The notes under the pieces were generated by a model. It had not been told where the DNA came from and did not search any database. It saw only the letters and a program-made list of their open reading frames with translations. A program made the position numbers and the translations under genes. From Brachybacterium endophyticum (GTDB taxonomy: Bacteria; Actinomycetota; Actinomycetes; Actinomycetales; Dermabacteraceae), in contig NZ_QFKX01000008.1 in the NCBI RefSeq assembly GCF_003130585.1, positions 1-64,000 on the forward strand: 64,000 nucleotides of DNA, read 5' to 3'. Positions 36,939 to 45,359 of the stretch are shown piece after piece; the first letter of the stretch is position 1; the number at the start of each line of letters is the position of its first letter.

Positions 36939-37703
36939 TCAGCGTCCGCGCGCAGCCACCCGGCCGAGCAGGCCTGCCGGGAGGAAGCGGGACGCGGCGA
37001 CGATCGCGCGATAGCGACGGCTCGGCACCGAGACCGCCACGCCGCGAGCGACATCCCGCAGGGACTCCTCGACGACCCGGGGCGCATCGAGCCACATCCA
37101 GCCGGGGATGCCCTCCTTCCCCTTCGCCAGTCCCATCCGCGCGTGGAACTCCGTGTGGGTGAACCCCGGGCAGACCGCCGTGACGGTGACGCCGCGGGGA
37201 CGGTAGCGGGCGTTGGCCCAGCGGGAGAAGCTGACCAGCCAGCCCTTGGAGGCGGCGTAGGTCGAGCGCGGGGTGAAGGCGGCGACCGAGGCGATGTTCA
37301 GGATCCTCCCCTCGCCCCGCTCGAGCATGAGCGGCAGCACCGCATGCATCAACCGCATCGGGACCTCGTCGTGCAGCCGCAGGTGGCGCACCTCGTCCTC
37401 GATGTCATTCCTCTCGAAGGCGAGCGGCAGTCCGAAGCCCGCGTTGTTGATCAGAGTGGACACGGGCCGTTCCTGGTCCGTCAGGCGCCCGACGACGCTC
37501 GCGACGCCGTCGTCCTGCGAGAGGTCGGCCGGGAGCGTCTCGACCGCCGCCGCCCCGAGTCGCGCGAGCTCGACGGAGAGCTCCTCGAGGGCCTCGGCGC
37601 GGCGGGCGACGAGGACGAGTCGCTCGCCACGACGTGCCAGAGCACGGGCGTACTGCGCGCCGAGGCCCGCGCTGGCCCCGGTGATCAGGGACGTGGTCGC
37701 CAT
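36939..37703 (-). CDS. Short-chain dehydrogenase/reductase
   Basis: A 254-residue classical SDR. Features are the cofactor loop SLITGASAGLGAQYARAL, NNAG in LINNAGFGLPLAF, and the catalytic YAASK with Ser in NIASVAAF. ARRAEALEEL at the end of the second strand favours NADP. The C-terminal 45 residues have an amphipathic, Arg-rich character and a hydrophobic segment, as in some membrane-associated SDRs. It lies 23 bases downstream of deoC on the same strand, but no link to nucleoside metabolism is evident. Confidence 0.88.
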   Translation of the reverse strand: MATTSLITGASAGLGAQYARALARRGERLVLVARRAEALEELSVELARLGAAAVETLPADLSQDDGVASVVGRLTDQERPVSTLINNAGFGLPLAFERNDIEDEVRHLRLHDEVPMRLMHAVLPLMLERGEGRILNIASVAAFTPRSTYAASKGWLVSFSRWANARYRPRGVTVTAVCPGFTHTEFHARMGLAKGKEGIPGWMWLDAPRVVEESLRDVARGVAVSVPSRRYRAIVAASRFLPAGLLGRVAARGR

Positions 37704-37726
37704 CGGCCTGCCTCCTGCTGGTCCGC

Positions 37727-38395
37727 TCAGTAGCCGGAGCCGCCGGCCTGGCCCTCGAGCACGCCGCGCGATCCCGAGAGGCCGAGGCGGCTGGCGCCGG
37801 CGGCGACCATGGCCTCGGCGGCCTCGCGGGTGCGCACCCCGCCGGAGGCCTTCACGCCCAGGCGATCGCCGACCGTCCTGCGCATGAGGGCGACCGCGTG
37901 CTCGGTGGCGCCGCCCGCGGGGTGGAAGCCGGTGGAGGTCTTCACGAAATCGGCGCCGGCACGCTCGGCGGCCTCGCAGGCGCCGACGATCTGCTCGTCG
38001 CTCAACGCCGCGGACTCGATGATCACCTTGAGCACGACGGGCGCGGGCGCGGCATCGCGCACCTCCCGGATGTCGGCCTCGACGGCCTGGAAGTCCCCGG
38101 CGACGGCGAGGCCCACGTTGATGACCATGTCGACCTCGTCGGCCCCGCGTCGGACCGAGTCCGCGGCCTCGGCGGCCTTGATCTCGCTCTGGTGCTGGCC
38201 CGAGGGGAATCCGCACACGGTCGCGACCTTGACGCTGGTCTGCACGGGAAGCATCGAGGGCGAGACGCAGATCGAGTAGGTCCCGAGCTCCTCGGCCTCG
38301 CGCGCCAGGGCGTCGACGTCGGCCCGGGTGGCCTCGGGCTTGAGCAGGGTGTGGTCGATCATCGGGGCGAGCTGTGCGGCATCGAGGTTCGTCAT
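37727..38395 (-). CDS. deoC: Deoxyribose-phosphate aldolase
   Basis: A 222-residue class I aldolase that splits 2-deoxyribose-5-phosphate into acetaldehyde and glyceraldehyde-3-phosphate. [28 protein letters not shown] (catalytic Asp), [10 protein letters not shown] and the Schiff-base Lys in [15 protein letters not shown] are all present. The gene completes deoxynucleoside breakdown with the phosphorylases in this window. AAGAAT seven bases before the ATG and the lack of a ribosome site suggest a leaderless start. Confidence 0.94.
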   Translation of the reverse strand: MTNLDAAQLAPMIDHTLLKPEATRADVDALAREAEELGTYSICVSPSMLPVQTSVKVATVCGFPSGQHQSEIKAAEAADSVRRGADEVDMVINVGLAVAGDFQAVEADIREVRDAAPAPVVLKVIIESAALSDEQIVGACEAAERAGADFVKTSTGFHPAGGATEHAVALMRRTVGDRLGVKASGGVRTREAAEAMVAAGASRLGLSGSRGVLEGQAGGSGY

Positions 38396-38402
38396 GGGGG
38401 CG

Positions 38403-38408
38403 ATTCTT
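38403..38408 (-). promoter_or_regulatory. Possible -10 box of a leaderless deoC transcript
   Basis: Minus-strand AAGAAT ends seven bases before the ATG at 38395 and matches TATAAT at four of six positions. Confidence 0.35.
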
Positions 38409-38531
38409 CCACGTCGCGCCGCGTCGACTCGTGCATCGGCGGTGCCGTCGGCACCCGAGTGCAGGGTGTGCCCGGCGAGCCCCGGATGCTGCCGCCCTCC
38501 GCAGCGAGAGACCATCCCACCCAACCTGTGT

Positions 38532-38546
38532 ACCTATACGATAGGT
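38532..38546. promoter_or_regulatory. Palindromic operator candidate upstream of the Nramp-like transporter
   Basis: ACCTAT-ACG-ATAGGT is a perfect six-base inverted repeat with a three-base centre. It is embedded in an AT-richer patch, and the embedded TACGAT (38537-38542) could be a -10 box. It lies 118 bases before the transporter ATG. The FadR-type regulator encoded at the end of the same operon is the natural candidate to bind it. Confidence 0.45.
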
Positions 38547-38663
38547 TGTGCCTGTTGCCCATCGAGGTGCACACCTGGTCCGGATCCGATCGCCGTCGCG
38601 CGGTCACCCGGAACCGGATCCCTCACCCGGGCACCCTGTCGCCCCTCCTGAGGAGATTCGTCG

Positions 38664-40079
38664 ATGACGACGCCCGCACAGACCTCATCGCCCACGCACG
38701 CCACGATCCCGGCGCGCGTCGACCCCTACCGGGTGGACGGCTCGCAGATCACCGACCCGCCCCGCAGTTTCCGTGGGAAGCTGCGCTTCCTCGGTCCCGG
38801 CATGATCACCTCGGCCGCCGTGGTCGGCTCCGGTGAGCTGCTGACGGCCACCACGCTCGGCGCGCAGGTCGGCTTCATGCTGCTGTGGCTCGTGCTGGTC
38901 TCCACGTTCCTGAAGGTCTGGGTGCAGATCGAGCTCGCGCGCTGGTCGATCTCCACGGGCCGGGTCGCGATCGACGGCTACGACGACGTCCCGCCGAGGA
39001 TCCTCCGGCGCGGGTGGATCTCCTGGCTCGTGCTGCTGATGTTCCTGCAGTTCTTCATCGGCCAGGCCGGCGTGATCAGTGCCTCCGCCTTCGCCTTCAG
39101 CTCGCTCCTGCCCATCGGCCCCGACCCGTACTCCCTGCTCTCCATCGGCGCCTGGGTCGCGATCCTCGTCGTCATCGCCGTCGGCATCCACGTCGTGAAC
39201 CGCTACGCGGTCGTGGAGAACATCTCCACCGTCCTCGTCCTGGTCGTCACCGCCTTCGCGATCCTCATGCTCTTCCTGCTGAACGGCACCGAGTTCGCCT
39301 GGGGCGTCGGGGACCTCGCCGACGGCATGCGCTTCGAGATCGCCGCGGGCTCGGCGGGCGTGGCCCTCGCGATGTTCGGCATGACGGGCGTGGGCGCCGG
39401 GGAGACCACGGCCTACACCTACTGGGTGGTCGAGAAGGGGTACGCCGCATGGACCGGTGTCAACGACGGGTCCCAGGCGTGGATCGACCGCGCCCGCGGC
39501 TGGATCTCCGTGATGAAGGTCGACGTCTGGGTCTCGTGGCTGATCTACACCTGCTCCACGGCCGCCTTCTACATGCTGGGGGCCGCCGTGCTGCATCCGC
39601 AGGGGATCGTCCCCGAGGGCAACCAGGTGATGGTCACGATCTCCTCCATCTTCGACTCGACCGTGGGGACCTGGGGCGGGGTCGTCTTCCTGACGGGTGC
39701 GGGCCTCGCACTGTTCAAGACGATCCTCGCGAACGTCCCCAGCCTCGGCCGACAGGTCGGCCACACGCTCGCCGTCTTCGGCGCCTACGACTGGTCCGAC
39801 CAGGCCGCCCGGGACCGCTGGCAGCGAGTCATCATGATCGTCCTCCCGGTCGGCTGGGGCCTGTTGGGCACGCTCGTCTCCTCACCCCTCACGCTGGTGG
39901 TGATCGCCGGCATCCTCAACGCGATCTTCCTGATCGGGGCGGCCATCGCGACCCTGTACCTCGCCCATGTCCAGACCGACCCCGCGATCCGCGACGGCCG
40001 GCCGACGTCCGTGATGCTGTGGATCTCAGCCGTCGCGATCATCCTGGTGGGCGTCAGCGGGTTGGTGACCTCGCTGTGA
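38664..40079 (+). CDS. Non-canonical Nramp-like membrane transporter
   Basis: A 471-residue protein with about 11 membrane helices, alignable to the Nramp fold from FLGPGMITSAA onward. The first-helix metal-binding DPGN of true Nramp proteins is replaced by GSGE (residues 55-58), and the helix-six MPH motif is replaced by FGMTGVGAGETTAY. Metal transport in the usual way is therefore doubtful. AGGAG precedes the ATG within a small CTCCT-G-AGGAG repeat. The GTGA overlap ties it to a FadR-type regulator. The substrate is unknown; databases would probably name it an Nramp divalent metal transporter. Confidence 0.8.
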   Translation: MTTPAQTSSPTHATIPARVDPYRVDGSQITDPPRSFRGKLRFLGPGMITSAAVVGSGELLTATTLGAQVGFMLLWLVLVSTFLKVWVQIELARWSISTGRVAIDGYDDVPPRILRRGWISWLVLLMFLQFFIGQAGVISASAFAFSSLLPIGPDPYSLLSIGAWVAILVVIAVGIHVVNRYAVVENISTVLVLVVTAFAILMLFLLNGTEFAWGVGDLADGMRFEIAAGSAGVALAMFGMTGVGAGETTAYTYWVVEKGYAAWTGVNDGSQAWIDRARGWISVMKVDVWVSWLIYTCSTAAFYMLGAAVLHPQGIVPEGNQVMVTISSIFDSTVGTWGGVVFLTGAGLALFKTILANVPSLGRQVGHTLAVFGAYDWSDQAARDRWQRVIMIVLPVGWGLLGTLVSSPLTLVVIAGILNAIFLIGAAIATLYLAHVQTDPAIRDGRPTSVMLWISAVAIILVGVSGLVTSL

Positions 40080-40918
40080 GCATCTCCGGTCCCGACCCCT
40101 CGACCCCCTCGTCCGGGGACACCTCCCCGGCCGGTCCGTCCTTCGCGTGGACGTACCTCGCGGCCGACGAGCCGGCCCCCGGGGACACCACGCTCGCCCG
40201 TGACTCCCTGGCCGCCCGCGTGCGTCAGGCCGTCCTCGATCTCATCGACACCGAGGGGCTCGGGGTCGGTGACGCCCTCCCCTCCACCGGCGTGCTCGCC
40301 GAGCGCTTCGGGGTCTCGCGCACCGTCGTCCGCGAGGCCCTCAGCGCCCTCGCCGCACTCGGCATCATCGAGATCTCCAACGGCCGCAGCGCGACGGTGC
40401 GCGCCCCCGATCCCACTCTGGTGCGGTTCTACCTCACGCGCGCCCTCCGGGAATCCCCCGGCGGCAGCTTCCGCGCACTCATGGACCTGCGCGCTCCGCT
40501 CGAGGGGCGCGCGGCCCGCCTGGCCGCCTCGGCGCTCGCCCCCGAGGAGCGCCGAGCGGACAGGGACGCGCTGCGGGCGCTGCTGGAGGAGATGGGCGAT
40601 GCCCTCGAGGACCCGAGCCGCTACCCGCAGCTCGACCTGCACCTGCACCGGGAGATCGCCCGCCTCAGCGGCAACGGCGCTCTGCACGGGATCCTCGAGG
40701 CGGTGAGCCCTCCCCTGTTCCGGGCGATGCGCGACCTGCGCGTCGCCCGTCACTCCCGAGGACTGATGGGCGCCGAGCACGCCGAGCACGTCCGCATCGT
40801 CGGCGCGATCCTGGAGGGCGATCCCGATGCGGCCGAACGGGCGATGGACGAGCACATGGACGCCGTGGCGGCGCTGGATTCGTCGACGTTCCCCGGCTCC
40901 GCCCTCCCGCCCCGGTGA
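40076..40918 (+). CDS. GntR-family transcriptional regulator, FadR subfamily
   Basis: A 280-residue regulator. A 45-residue variable lead precedes a winged-helix domain with [38 protein letters not shown] (in parts) and an FCD-type all-helical ligand domain. DLHLHREIARLSGN and HAEHVRIVGAILEGDPDAAERAMDEHM (in parts) provide the metal/ligand-binding residues. FadR-type regulators respond to small carboxylates or sugar acids. The gene overlaps the transporter by GTGA, so it probably controls that transporter and itself through the upstream palindrome. Confidence 0.88.
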   Translation: MSISGPDPSTPSSGDTSPAGPSFAWTYLAADEPAPGDTTLARDSLAARVRQAVLDLIDTEGLGVGDALPSTGVLAERFGVSRTVVREALSALAALGIIEISNGRSATVRAPDPTLVRFYLTRALRESPGGSFRALMDLRAPLEGRAARLAASALAPEERRADRDALRALLEEMGDALEDPSRYPQLDLHLHREIARLSGNGALHGILEAVSPPLFRAMRDLRVARHSRGLMGAEHAEHVRIVGAILEGDPDAAERAMDEHMDAVAALDSSTFPGSALPPR

Positions 40919-40941
40919 CCTGATCGAGGAGGGCGATCCCC

Positions 40942-40947
40942 TAGACT
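40942..40947 (+). promoter_or_regulatory. -10 box of a probably leaderless transcript (uridine kinase-Nudix gene)
   Basis: TAGACT ends eight bases before the ATG at 40956; the intervening bases contain no ribosome site. The same TAGACT-CG sequence precedes the DUF885 gene. Confidence 0.4.
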
Positions 40948-40955
40948 CGGACCCC

Positions 40956-42101
40956 ATGACCGACCCCGCAGCGCTCGCTTCCCCGCCCCGCCGGATCGTC
41001 CTGGTGGCCGGCCCCTCCGGGAGCGGCAAGGGAGTCATGACGCAGCGCAGCGGGCTCCCCCTGGTTCCGCTGGACGAGTTCTACCGCGACGGCGACGACA
41101 CCTCCCTCCCCCACCGCTTCGGGATCGTCGACTGGGACGACCCGGCCTCCTGGAACGTCGGCGCCGCCCTCGAGGCCCTCACGGCCCTCGCCCACGCGGG
41201 CGCAGCCGAGATCCCCGAGTACTCGATCTCCCTCTCGCGTCGCACCGGGACCCGGTCGATCACCCTCGAGCCCTTCGACGCAGCCCCGCTGATCGTCGCG
41301 GAGGGCATCTTCGCTGCCGAGCTGATCGCGCCTCTGCGCGAGGCGGGCCTGCTGGCCGACGCCCTCGTCGTCGATCGTCCCGCCCCGCTCGTGTTCGGGC
41401 TGCGGCTCGCGCGCGACCTCTCCCAGTCCCGCAAGCCGCCACTGACCCTGGTCCGGCGCGGCTGGGGGCTCGCGCGCGACCAGCGCGGCGACGTGGCCCG
41501 CTGGTGCGATGCCGGGATGCAGCAGGTGGGCCTGCGCGAAGGCGTCATCCGGCTGAAGGGCCTCGCCGACACCGCCCGTGCCGAGGCACGCCATCGGGCG
41601 GGGACCGGATCGACCGATTCCTCTGCCGCCGCTCCCCTGGATCACGAGGCGGGCCGCCCGGAGCAGACGGCGAAGGTCCCGGCGGTGCTGACGATCGCCG
41701 CGGTCTGCTTCCTGCGCGAGGGCCCCACGGGCCTCGAGCTGTTCGCCGTGCGCAAGCGGGACACCGAGTCCTTCATGCAGGCCGGCGGGAAGCTCGAACC
41801 CGGCGAGAGCGCCCGGGAGGCCGCAGTGCGCGAGGTCATCGAGGAGCTCGACGTGGTCCTCGAGGAGGACGACCTCGAGCTGCTCGGCGAGTTCGAGGCA
41901 CCCGCGGCGAACGAGGACTCCACGATCGTGCGGGCGAGCGTGTTCGTCGCGCCCTCGGACTCCCTGCCCCGCGACGTCGCCGTGCAGGCCGAACTCGAGG
42001 ACTGCCGCTGGTTCCCCCTCGAGGAGGACCACACGGACGTGCGGCTCGCGCCGCTGATGACCGACCACATCGTCCCGCGGCTGCGGGAGCTGCTGAGCTG
42101 A
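40956..42101 (+). CDS. Uridine kinase-like / Nudix hydrolase fusion protein
   Basis: A 381-residue two-domain protein. Residues 10-205 resemble actinobacterial uridine kinase: LVAGPSGSGKG at the P-loop, PLDEFYRDGDD and GIVDWDDPASWN. The P-loop Ser/Thr that normally follows Lys25 is Gly26, which could weaken ATP/Mg binding. Residues 240-380 form a Nudix domain with the box GGKLEPGESAREAAVREVIEELDV (in part; residues 278-300), with Asp at the usual Gly near the end. The linker is Ala/Thr-rich. Neighbours are nucleoside salvage genes. The activity of each half is inferred from family. Confidence 0.85.
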   Translation: MTDPAALASPPRRIVLVAGPSGSGKGVMTQRSGLPLVPLDEFYRDGDDTSLPHRFGIVDWDDPASWNVGAALEALTALAHAGAAEIPEYSISLSRRTGTRSITLEPFDAAPLIVAEGIFAAELIAPLREAGLLADALVVDRPAPLVFGLRLARDLSQSRKPPLTLVRRGWGLARDQRGDVARWCDAGMQQVGLREGVIRLKGLADTARAEARHRAGTGSTDSSAAAPLDHEAGRPEQTAKVPAVLTIAAVCFLREGPTGLELFAVRKRDTESFMQAGGKLEPGESAREAAVREVIEELDVVLEEDDLELLGEFEAPAANEDSTIVRASVFVAPSDSLPRDVAVQAELEDCRWFPLEEDHTDVRLAPLMTDHIVPRLRELLS

Positions 42102-42136
42102 CCCCGCCGGGCCGACCCCGCCGGGCCGACCCCGCC
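42100..42136. repeat. 14-base tandem repeat, about 2.6 copies
   Basis: The unit GACCCCGCCGGGCC starts within the stop codon of the preceding gene and is repeated at 42114 and partly at 42128. It fills much of the 105-base gap before the thymidine phosphorylase end. No function is evident. Confidence 0.6.
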
Positions 42137-42206
42137 CCGGCGCTCCTGCCTTCCGGCGCTTCGGTCCTCCGGCGATCCGGTGACCTGACCCCGTTCCGCG
42201 ATCCGG

Positions 42207-43493
42207 TCAGGCGATCCGGTCCAGGACGATGCTGCGCTGGCGCTCGGCGGCGTCCGCCCGGATGGTCCAGGCCCCGTCGATGGACTCCACGGCGCGCTCG
42301 AAGCGGTCCGGGGTGTCGGTGTGCAGGGTCGCCAGAACGTCGCCCGCGTGCACCGTCTCCCCCACCACCCGGTGCAGCTCCACGCCCGCGCCGGCCTGCA
42401 CGGCCTCGCCCGGACGCGACCGGCCGGCCCCGAGCCGCCAGCCCGCCACCCCCACCTGGAGGGCGTCCAGGGCGGTGACGACCCCGTCGGCCTCGGCGCG
42501 GATCTCCTGGGTGTGGGCGGCGATCGGCAGCGGGGCGTCGGGATCCCCGCCCTGGGCGCGGATCATCTCCTTCCAGGTGTCCATGGCGCGGCCGTCGGCG
42601 AGCGCGGCCTCGACGTCGACGTCCTTCTTCCCGGCGGCGGCGAGCATCTCGCGCGCCAGGGCGGTGGTCAGCTCGACGATGTCGGCGGGCCCGCCGCCGG
42701 CGAGGACCTCGACACTCTCGCGCACCTCCAGGGCGTTGCCGACGGTGCGTCCCAACGGGGTCGACATGTCGGTGAGCAGGGCGACCGTGGTCACGCCGGC
42801 GTCGGTGCCGAGGTCGACCATGGTGCGGGCGAGCTCGCGGGCGTCGGCCTCCTCGCGCATGAAGGCGCCGGCACCGGTCTTGACGTCCAGGACCAGCGCG
42901 GCCGTGCCCTCGGCGATCTTCTTGCTCATGATGGAGCTGGCGATCAGCGGGATCGCCTCGACGGTGCCGGTGACGTCGCGCAGGGCGTAGAGCTTCTTGT
43001 CGGCCGGGGCGAGACCGGAACCGGCGGCGCAGACGACGGCGCCCACGTCCTCCAGCTGGGACATCATCTCGGCGTTGGAGAGGTCGGCCCGCCACCCCGG
43101 GATCGACTCGAGTTTGTCGAGGGTGCCGCCGGTGTGGCCGAGGCCGCGTCCGGAGAGCTGTGGGACGGCCACCCCGAAGCTCGCCACCAGGGGCGCGAGG
43201 GGCAGCGTGATCTTGTCGCCGACGCCGCCGGTGGAGTGCTTGTCGGTGGTGGGCTTGGACAGGGCCGCGAAGTCCATGCGCTCCCCGGAGGCGATCATGG
43301 CGCTGGTCCAGCGGGCGATCTCGCGGCGCTCCATGCCGTTGAGGAAGATCGCCATGGCGAGCGCGGCCATCTGCTCCTCGGCGACGACCCCGCGCGTGTA
43401 GGCGTCGATCACCCAGTCGATCTTCTCGTCGCTGAGGTGCTCGCCGTCGCGCTTGGAGCGGATGACGTCGATGGCGTCGTAGGCCTCTGCCAT
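42207..43493 (-). CDS. deoA: Thymidine phosphorylase
   Basis: A 428-residue pyrimidine nucleoside phosphorylase that releases thymine or uracil and a pentose-1-phosphate. The family signature SGRGLGHTGGTLDKLESIPG (in part) and DKHSTGGVGDKITLPLAPLV (in part) are intact, as are SSIMSKKIAEG and LDVKTGAGAFM. AGGAG precedes the ATG. It lies downstream of cdd and the nucleoside ABC transporter on the same strand, giving a pathway from cytidine to uridine to uracil. The length is normal. Confidence 0.94.
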   Translation of the reverse strand: MAEAYDAIDVIRSKRDGEHLSDEKIDWVIDAYTRGVVAEEQMAALAMAIFLNGMERREIARWTSAMIASGERMDFAALSKPTTDKHSTGGVGDKITLPLAPLVASFGVAVPQLSGRGLGHTGGTLDKLESIPGWRADLSNAEMMSQLEDVGAVVCAAGSGLAPADKKLYALRDVTGTVEAIPLIASSIMSKKIAEGTAALVLDVKTGAGAFMREEADARELARTMVDLGTDAGVTTVALLTDMSTPLGRTVGNALEVRESVEVLAGGGPADIVELTTALAREMLAAAGKKDVDVEAALADGRAMDTWKEMIRAQGGDPDAPLPIAAHTQEIRAEADGVVTALDALQVGVAGWRLGAGRSRPGEAVQAGAGVELHRVVGETVHAGDVLATLHTDTPDRFERAVESIDGAWTIRADAAERQRSIVLDRIA

Positions 43494-43588
43494 GGTGTGA
43501 CTCCTGTTCGGTGGGACGATTCTCGCCGTGGGATCGCAGCGTGCGGGCATCCGGCCCCCGGCGGGTCAGGGGCATCCGGCCCCGGCGG

Positions 43589-44014
43589 TCAGGTCTCCAG
43601 GTCGGCGGGGCCGAACGCCTGCGGCAGCAGTCCGTCGAGGTCGAGCACGCCCTGCGGGCTGAGCATCGTGAAGCCCGGGCCGGCGTGCTCGGAGAGCAGC
43701 TGGCGGCAGCGGCCGCAGGGCATGATCACCGCGCGACGGTCCGCGGGGTCGCCGTCCGGCGCCCCGACGCACACGAAGGAGCGCAGCCGGCCGCCGCCTC
43801 CGGCGATCAGGTCGCTGACCAGCCCGCACTCGGCGCACAGCGTGACGCCGTAGCCGGCGTTCTCGACGTTGCAGCCGACGACCAGGCGACCGTCCTCGGT
43901 GTAGCCGGCGGCTCCCACCCGGAAGTGGGAGTAGGGGCAGTAGGAGCGGTCCGCGATCGTGCGCGCGGCGGCGGTCAGCTCGTCGAACTCCGATGCGCTC
44001 GCTGTGCTCGTCAT
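43589..44014 (-). CDS. cdd: Cytidine deaminase
   Basis: A 141-residue zinc deaminase that turns cytidine and deoxycytidine into uridine forms. The zinc ligands are visible as CAECG (first Cys with catalytic Glu) and MPCGRCRQ. CPYSHFRVGAA and VVGCNVENAGYG form the substrate pocket. It sits four bases after the permease gene and before deoA, as in a nucleoside operon. The size fits the tetrameric group. Confidence 0.93.
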   Translation of the reverse strand: MTSTASASEFDELTAAARTIADRSYCPYSHFRVGAAGYTEDGRLVVGCNVENAGYGVTLCAECGLVSDLIAGGGGRLRSFVCVGAPDGDPADRRAVIMPCGRCRQLLSEHAGPGFTMLSPQGVLDLDGLLPQAFGPADLET

Positions 44015-44018
44015 GGCC

Positions 44019-45359
44019 TCACTGTTTCACGTAGGGGACGCCGTCTGCCGCGGGAACCCGCACGCGCCCCACCACGCCCGCGACCGCGAACAGGGTCACG
44101 ATGTACGGGAGCATGAGCAGGAACTGGCTGGGGATCCCCGCGCCGGTGCCCGAGGGCAGGGAGGAGAGGTTCAGCTGCAGCGCGTCGGCGAAGGCGAACA
44201 GCAGCGCCGCGAGCAGCGCCCCTACCGGGTGGTAGCGGCCCAGGATCATCGCGGCCAGGGCGATGTACCCCTTGCCGGCGCTCATCTCCTCGCCGAAGGC
44301 GACGCCGGTGCCGATGGTCAGGGTCGCCCCGCCCAGACCCGCGACGGCGGAGCCCAGCAGCACGTTGGACCAGCGGGTGCGGCCGACGTCGATCCCGACG
44401 GTGTCCGCGGCCCTCGGGTGCTCGCCCACGGCTCGCACCCGCAGGCCCCAGCGGGTGCGGAACAGGGCGACGGTGAGCGCGGCGACGATGATCCACATCA
44501 GATAGACCAGCACCGTCTGCTCGAACAGGACCCGGCCGACGATCGGGATGTCGGCGAGCAGCGGGATCCGGATCGTCGGCAGTCGCAGCGGCCGGTTGAA
44601 CAGCCCGGGGTTCTGCTTCATGACGGTGCCGAAGAAGAAGCTCGTCAGCCCGATCGCGAACACGTTCAGGACCACGCCCACGATGATCTGCTGGACCTGG
44701 TAGCCGATCGCGAACAGGGCCAGTAGGGCGCCGATCACGAGCGCCATCACCGGGGCGGCGAGGAGCCCCGCCCAGGCGCTGCCGGTGACGGAGCCGACAA
44801 GGACGGCGCCGAAGGCGCCGAACAGCAGCTGGCCCTCGATCGCGATGTTGATGACGCCCGCGCGCTCGGAGAGCACGCCCGAGAGCGCCCCGAAGGCGAG
44901 GGGCACGGCGAGCAGCATCATGGTCTGGAGGAGTCCGCCGAGGTCGACGACCGCTCCCTTGTAGGCCCAGGTGAGGAACGAGAGCACCCACAGCACACCG
45001 AAGAGCACGAGCAGGGTGATGCGGGCGCGTCCGCCCGGCATCCGTCCAGCCGCGGCGCGCACCCAGAGCAGGACGGCGACGGCGAGCGCGAGCAGCGCCA
45101 GGACGATCGCCGCGACGCGCGTGGGCACCGGGACGTCGCCGGGGATGATCCCGCCGGGGTTGACGTCCCCCGGTGCGGCGATGCGGTAGCCGGTCTGGGC
45201 CCCGCCGGGCGCGAGCACCCCGAAGACGAGGACCGCGAGCACGGCGAGGACGCTCAGCACGGTGGGCAGCAGCCACCAGCGGCGGGGTCGTTCCGGGCGC
45301 GCCGTGGCCGCGGTCGCTGCCGGCCCCTGGGGTGCGGTGGGGCGCTCGATCGTGGTCAT
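44019..45359 (-). CDS. Nucleoside ABC transporter permease (NupQ type)
   Basis: A 446-residue membrane protein with an N-terminal extension and about ten helices. The branched-chain-permease core contains LSERAGVINIAIEGQLLFGAF, VGIDVGRTRWSNVLLGSA, and GYIALAAMILGRYHP (in parts), all typical of the BmpA-NupOPQ nucleoside importer family. It pairs with the second permease gene, which overlaps it by ATGA, and with the ATPase. The family imports purine and pyrimidine nucleosides. Its N-terminal 130 residues are longer than usual. Confidence 0.88.
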   Translation of the reverse strand: MTTIERPTAPQGPAATAATARPERPRRWWLLPTVLSVLAVLAVLVFGVLAPGGAQTGYRIAAPGDVNPGGIIPGDVPVPTRVAAIVLALLALAVAVLLWVRAAAGRMPGGRARITLLVLFGVLWVLSFLTWAYKGAVVDLGGLLQTMMLLAVPLAFGALSGVLSERAGVINIAIEGQLLFGAFGAVLVGSVTGSAWAGLLAAPVMALVIGALLALFAIGYQVQQIIVGVVLNVFAIGLTSFFFGTVMKQNPGLFNRPLRLPTIRIPLLADIPIVGRVLFEQTVLVYLMWIIVAALTVALFRTRWGLRVRAVGEHPRAADTVGIDVGRTRWSNVLLGSAVAGLGGATLTIGTGVAFGEEMSAGKGYIALAAMILGRYHPVGALLAALLFAFADALQLNLSSLPSGTGAGIPSQFLLMLPYIVTLFAVAGVVGRVRVPAADGVPYVKQ

